IMG/VR virus record: IMGVR_UViG_3300046559_000164 | Span: 1-21,612 of that record | From: a virus | Reading direction: 5' to 3' (one strand) | Length of the DNA: 21,612 nucleotides | In this document: piece by piece, positions 14,487 through 20,849 of the stretch | How the letters are laid out: the number at the start of each line of letters is the position of its first letter | Numbering within the stretch: the stretch's first letter is position 1 | Notes under the pieces: model-generated | Seen by the model: only the letters and a program-made list of their open reading frames with translations | Databases searched by the model: none | What the model was told of the DNA's origin: nothing | Translations under genes and position numbers: made by a program

Positions 14487-16972
14487 TAGAAGTCCACCTT
14501 GTAGCCTAGCCCTATGATCATGAATGGGTATGGGCCTGTTCTTGTTATGGGTATTTCCTCACGTGGGTCACGCGATGGGTAAGGGCTGATTTCCCAAAAA
14601 TTTGTTTTCAATGTGAGCGGGATGTCAAGCATTGGCATACCAATCTGTAGTACCGGAATCTCTCTGCCAGCTACGATTAATCCTGCGCTTAGATAGAAGT
14701 CCACAAATAGCGATTGCACATACTTTGGTAGATATACATTAATTCCTGAGTTGAACTGAGCCACAGGAGGCATTGCTATGATTTGTGTAGGCGCATCTAT
14801 GCCAACGATGAATGTTTGATTAGCAAAGTTTGGCCCCATATCAACGAAGCCCATGTTATCGACAAACTTAGGTCCGAATGCATGCCCCGCATGTACGTTG
14901 TATGTATTGAATGTTTGCAGCAATAACCAAACTTGTTGACCTGATAGAAATGTCAGGTTAGAAACGAGACCATTAGCATCTGCTGTTTCTGTATATACAC
15001 TATCCAATAAGTACGCAAAATCAAGCTGCTCAAGATTGATTGTTTCTTGCTTGTCGCACGTGAGTTGCATCTCTATTGGTTCTACTGTCACCAATACATT
15101 ATCTTGTCGTATTCTTATCCAAAACTTTCTATCAACATTATTGACTGTTTGGGGTGCCCAATCGATTACATCTGCAAATGTCCACTGAATAATCCCATCC
15201 TGTGTAAAGCCGTTGGTTGTATCAAAAGCGTTAAGCGGTATCCATGTATTGGTCTTGCTCAAGTATTCAAATACTGGCATTAGGCTTACATCTGCTGGTG
15301 TAGCCAATGACACGCCTACTGTCAAATAGGGCGCAGAATTTCCTATCAATAAGTATTCTAAATTTTTGTTATAAAGCGACACGTTTGTGACAGTATCATT
15401 ACATTGGGATGTTATATCCGTGAATGCATTGAAAGCTATATTTGTTTTCCAAACTTGTTGGTTAGGTCCTACGCCTTGGGTTTGTCTTCTGATGAACAAA
15501 TAGCATTGATTTCTGTTAGAACAAATATCTAAAAAGTCACCTTGCGTAGATTGTAATGTCCATGCTGAAACATTTTGATTCTGTAGTGTCTGATATGCTG
15601 CTAAAGTTCCGTCGCCATTCACCAAAAAGTAGTAATTTCCTTCTGCTATTACAGGATTATCATAGATAGCCGCCTCTCTTGGGCTTCTAATCAAATGAGG
15701 CGCTAACAAACTTGCTTCTGATGTTTCAAAACGTGACTGTAGCAAATCAAATGTGACCGAAAGCACTGTATTAGAGTTAAAGTTTACATACACTATTTGA
15801 CTGTCAATAACATGCGCCAAACAATCGTTTGAGCCTTCCCTATTTTGCTCAATCAAGAATACATTAGCGGCTGTTAAAGGCGTGTCCGACAAGACGTTAG
15901 TTGAAAACACCGAGTTGGTGGTAATGGCTACTAATGAGGTAGAACCAACCATGTTTGTGACTTCATCTAACGAGTCCGAACCTAGCGAATAGGTGAACCC
16001 TTTATCGTCAGTTGCCTCGGTATCGTCAAAGTTATTGAATGTGAAAACGTTAGACGCAAATAAGGCATTCAGTAATGTTGGTGTATTAGCGTATATCAAT
16101 CTGTTTTGATAGATAGTCCCAACTCTGGGCCATCCGCGGGCTGCACCAGGAATCGCGCCACCTCCGTTTCCCCATGCTGGTTCAGTGAGTAAACTTCTAT
16201 CACCGCGTATTGGAGTCGTGTTAATGAAATCAGTGATTGTAAATCCACTAACGACGTTTGTTGAGGCGACCGCTGTAATGCGCAACACCCCGCCGTTCCC
16301 AACATACACACCCCCAATATGATTAGAAGTAAAAGGGGTGGCATTAGTCGCCGTAAGAGTGATATTCCCCGTGACAGCGCTGGGTGTGAACGTAACTGTT
16401 GGGCCAGTATATACAGCAATGCCCCCATCTTTTGAACTAAAGTCATATTGCGGTAACCATACAAAGGGTTGCGCCTCAATTGTCCAAGTCGCATCATTTG
16501 CCCCTCTTATAAGTTGATACGGTTGGGTCCCATGTTCAATAAATAAAGTCCTGTCGGGTGCTCTCACATACCGTATAAAGTCGACCTGAGAAACAGTCCA
16601 TGGAACACCATCGGCAGGGTTAAGTGTAGCTACAATCACGCCATCTAAATAGATATCAATGCTGACCATATCTGTTGCGGGTGTATTGCTTTCTATGAAG
16701 GGCCTTAAAACAATTAGATACTGCTTAGCCTTTGAAAAACTGAACACCATAAACATAACGTGAGTTTCATCTGTAATGAGTGTGCCCATGCTATCAATAA
16801 TGACATTAACAAAAGTCGTTCCAAAACGCTGTTTAATGCCGCCTTGTGGCACTACCAAAGCATTGCGTATTTTGCGTGCACCTTTATAGTAACCTTCAAA
16901 GTCTACGCGCGATATCAATAGGGGATCGAGTTCTCCCAAAGTGAACGTATTCTGAATTTGGCTTATAGGCAT
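14486..16972 (-). CDS. Tail tubular protein B (T7 gp12-like)
   Basis: This 828-residue protein is near T7 gp12 (794). It builds the tail nozzle below the gatekeeper ring and helps hold fibres. The N-terminus is diagnostic: NTFTLGELDPLLISRVDFEG, then YYKGARKIRNALVVPQGGIK and RFGTTFV, the 'GELxPxLxxRxDxxxYxxGxxxxxNxxVxPxGGxxxRxGT' signature. The rest is beta-rich, with Asn/Thr-rich repeats typical of propeller-like blades. I start it at ATG 16972, which overlaps the previous stop as TAATG and places the signature right at the N-terminus. A longer frame to 17023 adds 17 residues that overlap the upstream gene, which makes it unlikely. It ends by TAATG overlap with the next gene. Confidence 0.9.
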   Translation of the reverse strand: MPISQIQNTFTLGELDPLLISRVDFEGYYKGARKIRNALVVPQGGIKQRFGTTFVNVIIDSMGTLITDETHVMFMVFSFSKAKQYLIVLRPFIESNTPATDMVSIDIYLDGVIVATLNPADGVPWTVSQVDFIRYVRAPDRTLFIEHGTQPYQLIRGANDATWTIEAQPFVWLPQYDFSSKDGGIAVYTGPTVTFTPSAVTGNITLTATNATPFTSNHIGGVYVGNGGVLRITAVASTNVVSGFTITDFINTTPIRGDRSLLTEPAWGNGGGAIPGAARGWPRVGTIYQNRLIYANTPTLLNALFASNVFTFNNFDDTEATDDKGFTYSLGSDSLDEVTNMVGSTSLVAITTNSVFSTNVLSDTPLTAANVFLIEQNREGSNDCLAHVIDSQIVYVNFNSNTVLSVTFDLLQSRFETSEASLLAPHLIRSPREAAIYDNPVIAEGNYYFLVNGDGTLAAYQTLQNQNVSAWTLQSTQGDFLDICSNRNQCYLFIRRQTQGVGPNQQVWKTNIAFNAFTDITSQCNDTVTNVSLYNKNLEYLLIGNSAPYLTVGVSLATPADVSLMPVFEYLSKTNTWIPLNAFDTTNGFTQDGIIQWTFADVIDWAPQTVNNVDRKFWIRIRQDNVLVTVEPIEMQLTCDKQETINLEQLDFAYLLDSVYTETADANGLVSNLTFLSGQQVWLLLQTFNTYNVHAGHAFGPKFVDNMGFVDMGPNFANQTFIVGIDAPTQIIAMPPVAQFNSGINVYLPKYVQSLFVDFYLSAGLIVAGREIPVLQIGMPMLDIPLTLKTNFWEISPYPSRDPREEIPITRTGPYPFMIIGLGYKVDF

Positions 16973-17574
16973 TACCAGCCAATCCCTGAATAACCACCAA
17001 TACCAGCCCTGACCTGAATCCAAGGGTTATCCTGGATCGGATCTGATGGGTGATTCTGAGCATCTATATACAGAGCTAACGCTCTTACCTCGATCCTTTC
17101 TTCTTTCAACTTCTGTTCTAATTTTTCTGATTCTGCGACAGAGAATGCCAATAAGATCGCCAACTCGAATGCGGCATAATATCGGAAGTAAACAGGCCAT
17201 TTAGAGACAGGTAATTGAGTACGGTACTCAAGTTTCATGGGGCTTTGACCTAGGGTATAGATTTGGTCCCCATAAATTTGGAATGCTTGCAGAGGGTCTA
17301 CTCTAATGAGTGACAGAAAGTCTGCTGGTAGTTGCCACGCGAATTGCCAGTTTGCAAAATCTGGATTGAAGTTGGCAATAAGTTGCAATTGTCTTGTAAT
17401 GACATTGAACCGCCAGTGTGGAGCTGACAGCAAATGAGGCGTTATCATGTCGAACATTTTCTTAGCTGATAACGCGAATATGCCGCCATCATCTAATGTT
17501 GTAAATGGCGCTTTACCGCAGAGCGTTGCTGCGTTGGAAATGATTTCAATTTCGGTTGTAGGGCCGGTAATCAT
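16972..17574 (-). CDS. Tail tubular protein A (T7 gp11-like adaptor)
   Basis: This 200-residue protein closely matches T7 gp11 (196), the ring that joins the portal to the tail nozzle. The N-terminal 'EIEIISNAATLCGKAPFTTLDD' region and the following helix FALSAKKMFDMITPHLLSAP match the adaptor plan of two helices with a short loop. Next come HWRFNVITRQLQL, a strand-rich centre with LPADFLSLIRVDP, and a C-terminal helical bundle AFELAILLAFSVAESEKLEQK. It starts at ATG 17574, six bases after the 59-codon gene, whose stop overlaps its ribosome site (TGAGG). The stop overlaps the next gene start. Order with the gp12-like gene directly downstream supports the call. Confidence 0.9.
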   Translation of the reverse strand: MITGPTTEIEIISNAATLCGKAPFTTLDDGGIFALSAKKMFDMITPHLLSAPHWRFNVITRQLQLIANFNPDFANWQFAWQLPADFLSLIRVDPLQAFQIYGDQIYTLGQSPMKLEYRTQLPVSKWPVYFRYYAAFELAILLAFSVAESEKLEQKLKEERIEVRALALYIDAQNHPSDPIQDNPWIQVRAGIGGYSGIGW

Positions 17575-17580
17575 GCAACC

Positions 17581-17760
17581 TCATTTTCTATAGTAAACAA
17601 AAGCTGATTCGGTTTGAAACGTGAGAATAGGTCCTATCACTTCAGGTGATATGGTTTCCAAGACCTTTATCATCGTTTCTACATCTTCAAAAACTTCATA
17701 ATGTACGCCCGTGGTGCCTACATCATTTTTCTTGTGATACAAACAAACATACATACTCAT
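17581..17760 (-). CDS. Small unknown protein between head and tail genes (59 residues)
   Basis: This 59-codon frame lies in the only gap between the head-fibre and tail adaptor genes. The product starts MSMYVCLYHKKNDVGTTGVH and includes YEVFEDVETMIKVLETISPE and a C-terminal FVYYRK. It looks like a compact alpha/beta protein with one acidic amphipathic helix (about residues 23-38). AAGGATGA directly precedes ATG 17760, and the stop TGA feeds into the ribosome site of the next gene six bases downstream, so spacing is that of a real gene. I do not recognise a family. Position between the head genes and the gp11-like adaptor suggests a completion or assembly factor, but nothing in the sequence proves this. 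Confidence 0.7.
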   Translation of the reverse strand: MSMYVCLYHKKNDVGTTGVHYEVFEDVETMIKVLETISPEVIGPILTFQTESAFVYYRK

Positions 17761-17773
17761 TCATCCTTGAATG

Positions 17774-17804
17774 GGGAACCATTCGGAAAAACCGAACAGT
17801 TCCC
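17774..17804 (-). terminator. Strong hairpin after the head-fibre gene (terminator-like, no U-tract)
   Basis: Minus-strand RNA forms a 13-pair stem, GGGAACUGUUCGG / CCGAAUGGUUCCC, closed by a UUUUU loop. Two central pairs are U.G and G.U wobbles; on the plus strand the same positions are C-A mismatches, so only minus-strand RNA forms a continuous stem. It lies eight bases after the head-fibre stop and 13 bases before the 59-codon gene. No U-run follows the stem, so it is not a standard intrinsic terminator. Partial termination, RNase processing or 3'-end protection are possible. Confidence 0.55.
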
Positions 17805-17811
17805 AGTTTCT

Positions 17812-18600
17812 TTATAGTGTTGTAGTCACAGTCGCATACCATATATGCACATCTACGGTTGAGGTTCCCGTGTCGAAAGCGCCGGTCAAGTTGGACATGC
17901 AAATAGACTTATTGACGGTATCCACAGCGCCGCTGCTTGGGCATGCGCCTTGCAACATAAATGTGGAATCTGCTGCCCATGCAATCGCAACTGCAGCTGC
18001 CGCAGTCGCGCTGGCTCCAATTCCAGCCCCATGCACATCGGCGTCATACTGCAATCCGAAAACACCACCATTTGCGAACTGTGCTCCGCCATAATCGATT
18101 TCTAACATCACGCGATCGATAACATGTAATTTATTAGCGCCTGGCGCTGGAAGGATTTCAAATGGTGCGGCATACATGCCATTGAATTGAGCGGCTGTCA
18201 TTGGCACTTTTAGGTATTGAATCGTAGTTACAGCAAGCTTGGAAGTATCGACCGCATTAGCTGCAAGTTTGCCTGTTGTAACGCCCAAATCTGCAAGGGC
18301 TGCCGTATCCACTGCGCCTGCTTGGATTTGACCTGCACCAATACCACCCGCGCCAATCGTTGCAATCGCGCCTATTAATACTTGTGGTGTAACTGCCAAT
18401 ACTTCATAAAATCCAGGGCCATCAGTAGCCTGCACATAGAGATTATCGTTAACGCGCAAAGAAGTCGCAAAGTCATCAAAGTATCCTGCTGCTTCAACCG
18501 CTGCCGCTGCATCTACATCTGTAAAATAACTGTAGAAAGCTGGTGCGTTTGAGTTAGCACCAGAGGAAGTTCTATTTACATTTTCTAATTCAAAAGCCAT
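17812..18600 (-). CDS. Head-fibre or capsid decoration-like protein
   Basis: This 262-residue protein directly follows the major capsid gene. The N-terminus (about residues 20-75) has SYFTDVDAAAAVEAAGYFDD, then LRVNDNLYVQATDGPGFYEV, a small domain I recognise from phage head-associated proteins. The middle (about 80-125) has a repetitive pattern, AGGIGAGQIQAGAVDTAAL and GVTTGKLAANAVDTSKLAV, of the type that makes trimeric beta-helical stalks. The C-terminal 130 residues are Gly/Ala-rich and beta-strand-like (IDRVMLEIDYGG, GVFGLQYDADVHG, VDVHIWYATV). This plan of base, stalk and head suggests a trimeric fibre on the capsid; the function is inferred from position and repeats. AGGAG lies nine bases before ATG 18600. 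A hairpin follows the stop. Confidence 0.7.
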   Translation of the reverse strand: MAFELENVNRTSSGANSNAPAFYSYFTDVDAAAAVEAAGYFDDFATSLRVNDNLYVQATDGPGFYEVLAVTPQVLIGAIATIGAGGIGAGQIQAGAVDTAALADLGVTTGKLAANAVDTSKLAVTTIQYLKVPMTAAQFNGMYAAPFEILPAPGANKLHVIDRVMLEIDYGGAQFANGGVFGLQYDADVHGAGIGASATAAAAVAIAWAADSTFMLQGACPSSGAVDTVNKSICMSNLTGAFDTGTSTVDVHIWYATVTTTL

Positions 18601-18628
18601 GTTAATTTGCTCCTAATTTGGTTACTGA

Positions 18629-19468
18629 TTACGCAGTGATATCAATATGGATTTCTACGATACCTGTCGCATCGACTGCTACTGATTGCGCACTGAATAG
18701 TGAGTTCACAAGCCAGGAGGTTTTTTGTGGCACATAGTTGATTTCGGTGCGTTTGTCGATTCCTACGCCTATACCCATTGCTTGTTTAGCATACATAAAG
18801 CAAGTTCTATCGTTGCCTGCTAGTGGTAAGCCGCCTTCTAAGTTATCTGGGATGACGATGAACGTAACTCCCATGATCGAGAGTTTGCTAAAGCCGTCTT
18901 CAGTCAAAGGTTTACGGTCAACGAAGAACGCATTGGTTAGCTGTGCTTGTTGCAGGAGTTGTTCTTCTGCGAACGCATCGATAACGCAATAGATGTCTTT
19001 CGTAGCCGCTTGTCTGCGAAGGTCACGGAAGGCTGAGAGAAAGGTTACATAGTTGAAGCCTGTGCCTACAACGAATGGGATTACATTAGCTGTACCAGAG
19101 GCCGCTAAAGCGTCAATAATCATCTGGTCGCAACGTCGACCAATGGCCATACCTGAGCACTTAACTAGCTCAAATCTGTCATCCCAATTGATCTTTTGTT
19201 GCGCGAAAATATCGGTGTATTCAGGTGCAACCCAATCTTCTAAGTTGGCTGAGACTGGTGTGTACTGAACATTCATAGGAACTACATCAGACTGGAAAGG
19301 CTTTTGATTTGCCATTCCTTTGCCCATGACGGGGAACACTACTGTTTTACCAACAACGTTGGATTTGTAGCGTACTGATTCTTTTAATTGAAAACCCTCG
19401 GACTGGAATACTTGATGTACGTCCGATTCAAACTGGGTAATAAACACATTAGGTAAATTGACAGACAT
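18629..19468 (-). CDS. Major capsid protein (HK97 fold, not T7-type)
   Basis: This 279-residue protein is the shell subunit. I recognise the podophage capsid family (Phage_capsid_2-like) from the N-terminal FITQFESDVHQVFQSEGFQL, FPVMGKGMANQKPF, the central QKINWDDRFELVKCSGMAIG-R-R-CDQMIIDAL stretch, FRDLRRQAATKDIYCVIDAF, and the C-terminal VGIDKRTEINYVPQKTSWLV. It is shorter than most relatives (roughly 320-350 residues) but the conserved blocks appear in order. There is no N-terminal delta domain; a separate scaffold gene lies just upstream. GAGGTG (19474-19479) sits five bases before ATG 19468, an excellent ribosome site. The gene has its own promoter (19683-19711) and a structured leader of about 208 bases, fitting the need for hundreds of copies. 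Confidence 0.9.
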   Translation of the reverse strand: MSVNLPNVFITQFESDVHQVFQSEGFQLKESVRYKSNVVGKTVVFPVMGKGMANQKPFQSDVVPMNVQYTPVSANLEDWVAPEYTDIFAQQKINWDDRFELVKCSGMAIGRRCDQMIIDALAASGTANVIPFVVGTGFNYVTFLSAFRDLRRQAATKDIYCVIDAFAEEQLLQQAQLTNAFFVDRKPLTEDGFSKLSIMGVTFIVIPDNLEGGLPLAGNDRTCFMYAKQAMGIGVGIDKRTEINYVPQKTSWLVNSLFSAQSVAVDATGIVEIHIDITA

Positions 19469-19676
19469 GGTTGCACCTCGGCAAAGATAATTTGCAATAA
19501 AAAACTACGGTTCTTTATTGGGTATCCTGCTGAGTCCATGCGGGGCGCTTACGCGGTATCCCAGACCAATCAGGGCCAATGGGTTTACATCAGCCTAGGT
19601 GTCCTTTCGGGCTAGGTGCCAAAATGCCCTCGTGTCGTGCGAGTGTCGAATCCGCTTTACCCGTGAGCATTCCTGC
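19469..19676 (-). promoter_or_regulatory. Structured leader RNA of the major capsid gene
   Basis: About 208 bases lie between the predicted start (near 19676) and the capsid ATG, with no supported reading frame, whereas most other junctions in the window have gaps of under ten bases. Minus-strand RNA can form several hairpins. CCUAG/CUAGG pair at 19612-19616 and 19594-19598. At 19560-19583, CCCA/UGGG enclose GGCC/GGUC with a two-base bulge. An 11-pair stem lies at 19495-19520. AAUGCUC (near 19670) can pair with GGGCAUU, bringing the 5' part together. The local GC content is higher than in flanking genes. I do not recognise a named RNA family; a role in message stability or translation control is inference. 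Confidence 0.5.
19495..19520 (-). promoter_or_regulatory. 11-pair hairpin upstream of the capsid ribosome site
   Basis: CAAUAAAGAAC and GUUUUUUAUUG pair over 11 positions with one G.U wobble and a CGUA tetraloop. The stem ends 15 bases before the GAGGTG ribosome site. On the plus strand the wobble becomes a C-A mismatch, so the stem is complete only in minus-strand RNA. It may protect the message or keep the ribosome site exposed. Confidence 0.5.
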
Positions 19677-19682
19677 AATTTT

Positions 19683-19711
19683 AATATACTCTGACTAAAT
19701 CAATCTGACAA
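19683..19711 (-). promoter_or_regulatory. Sigma70-type promoter of the major capsid transcript
   Basis: The minus strand has TTGTCA (19706-19711, five of six -35 bases), a 17-base spacer and TATATT (19683-19688, five of six -10 bases). The -35 box begins on the base directly after the scaffold stop codon. Start of transcription is expected near 19676. Its position before the most abundant virion protein supports the call. Confidence 0.65.
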
Positions 19712-20530
19712 CTACCCTCGCATTGATTGCTCTCGGTTGTCAGCTTCCTCCCAACGACGGGCGATTTCAGAGCGATAGGCTTCATCATTCTGGTATTGTT
19801 TCCAGTTTTTGTTTTTCTCGGCTTCTATTGCTTTGACTGTTTCATAACTATGTCGGGATTCAAACTGATTTGCTGTAGGGGCAACAGAGTTTGCTCTCCC
19901 AGCCCTTATCATATCGAGGGCTTTGATATCCTTGCCGGACAACGACCATTCTTTGATTGATTCCTGCACTTCGGGGCTGAAGTTCTTTGCCCAATTCGCT
20001 ACACGGTCTACTACTTCCTTACTACCAGCCTCTCGCACGATTTCTTCTTGCGATTTAGCCGCCATCGAGTTACCTATTTCGGCAAACTTAGATGCCATCT
20101 TTTCAAAACCTTGTTGATCTAAATTCATTTCCTTGAAAGTATCCGTAAACCCCTGAAGTATGGGCGATGCTTTGTCGATACCCTCCGGAAGGTTGTCAAA
20201 GGAATAAGCTTCTGGCGCTCCTTTGAATGCCCCAAACCTTTTAAGCGCCTCTGGAAGCGCTCTGGCCTGCTCTGCTACGGATTTGTACTTCTCAAGTAAG
20301 TATTCGGGTTTATCGCCTTCGCCTTTAATACCATCAGCCCACATCCAAGCGGGTGACTCTGAAGTAAGGGTAGCTTCAGTGGCGACTTCAGTTGGGGTTG
20401 TTTTAACTTCAGTTGTGGTTGTAACCGCTGAAGCTGCTTCTTCTTTAGGCGCAAACGCCCCCAATTCTGACTTACTGAAATTGCTGGTCTCTGGTCCTCC
20501 GACCACTTCTATATCTACTGATTCTGACAT
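19712..20530 (-). CDS. Capsid scaffolding protein
   Basis: This 272-residue protein lies directly before the capsid gene, the usual place of the scaffold. Residues 1-65 are acidic and Thr/Glu/Ala-rich, probably disordered (SAVTTTTEVKTTPTEVA). Residues about 66-145 hold the conserved-looking block: PAWMWADGIKGEG, PEYLLEKYKSVAEQARALPE, FKGAPEAYSFDNLPEG and MNLDQQGFEKMASKFAEIG. A helical C-terminal half follows, ending in KNWKQYQNDEAYRSEIARRW and EADNREQSMRG. The order 'W..., KYKS, P.AY, helix-turn-helix at the end' is typical of podophage scaffolds, which guide shell assembly and then leave. AAGGAG lies ten bases before ATG 20530, with only four bases between it and the previous stop. Confidence 0.85.
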   Translation of the reverse strand: MSESVDIEVVGGPETSNFSKSELGAFAPKEEAASAVTTTTEVKTTPTEVATEATLTSESPAWMWADGIKGEGDKPEYLLEKYKSVAEQARALPEALKRFGAFKGAPEAYSFDNLPEGIDKASPILQGFTDTFKEMNLDQQGFEKMASKFAEIGNSMAAKSQEEIVREAGSKEVVDRVANWAKNFSPEVQESIKEWSLSGKDIKALDMIRAGRANSVAPTANQFESRHSYETVKAIEAEKNKNWKQYQNDEAYRSEIARRWEEADNREQSMRG

Positions 20531-20534
20531 AGGC

Positions 20535-20849
20535 TTACTTCTCCTTGCTTCCTAGCAGTTGCGCTGACATATAGCGATTAAATTCATTTTCTTCCTTGGC
20601 GAACATCTCAATAGCCCTTAATAAAGAGTTTTGCCCCTCCCTGAATCGACAATAGGCTGCTGGGTATTCCGGGCTGGCGACTGGGTTCTTGAGCATGTAA
20701 TAAACTTTCATGGCTTCTAACCATTCCTTGCCAGCTTTTCCGCTTAATAGCTTAAGTGTCAATTCCCGTAGATTCTTAATATCTTTGGGTATTAGCTGCT
20801 TCATTTGCTCGGCTGTTAACTCAGGCTGCTTGTTGCTGGGTCCCTGCAT
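20535..20849 (-). CDS. Bbp19-like small head-module protein
   Basis: This 104-residue protein sits between portal and scaffold, the same place as the Bbp19-type proteins of BPP-1-like podophages. The block LTLKLLSGKAGKEWLEAMKV, followed by AAYCRFREGQNSLLRAIEMF, matches that family plan: a short helix ending in 'GkeWLeal', a loop, then 'FxEGxxSLxxxI'. The protein is small, helical and without membrane segments. Its role is unknown; it is thought to belong to head assembly. AAGGAG with a nine-base spacer precedes ATG 20849. The gene overlaps the portal 3' end by 29 bases, in a different frame, which is more overlap than at other junctions here. Confidence 0.75.
   Translation of the reverse strand: MQGPSNKQPELTAEQMKQLIPKDIKNLRELTLKLLSGKAGKEWLEAMKVYYMLKNPVASPEYPAAYCRFREGQNSLLRAIEMFAKEENEFNRYMSAQLLGSKEK

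Noticed and set aside
16096-16497. A 133-codon minus-strand frame inside the gp12-like gene, including a hydrophobic stretch that could look like a membrane segment.
   Set aside because: It lies in another frame of a well-supported gene with no separate ribosome site or spacing; it is best explained as a shadow.
16973-17023. A 17-residue upstream extension of the gp12-like protein.
   Set aside because: It overlaps the gp11-like gene and lies before the conserved N-terminal signature; the TAATG start at 16972 is more plausible.
19600-19660. GGATTCGAC and a nearby GAAA/CTGATG in the capsid leader suggested a tRNA-like, tmRNA or hammerhead element.
   Set aside because: No cloverleaf with a pairing T-stem or acceptor stem could be built, and the hammerhead core (CUGANGA, stem II, GAAA, stem III) is not present in the right order.
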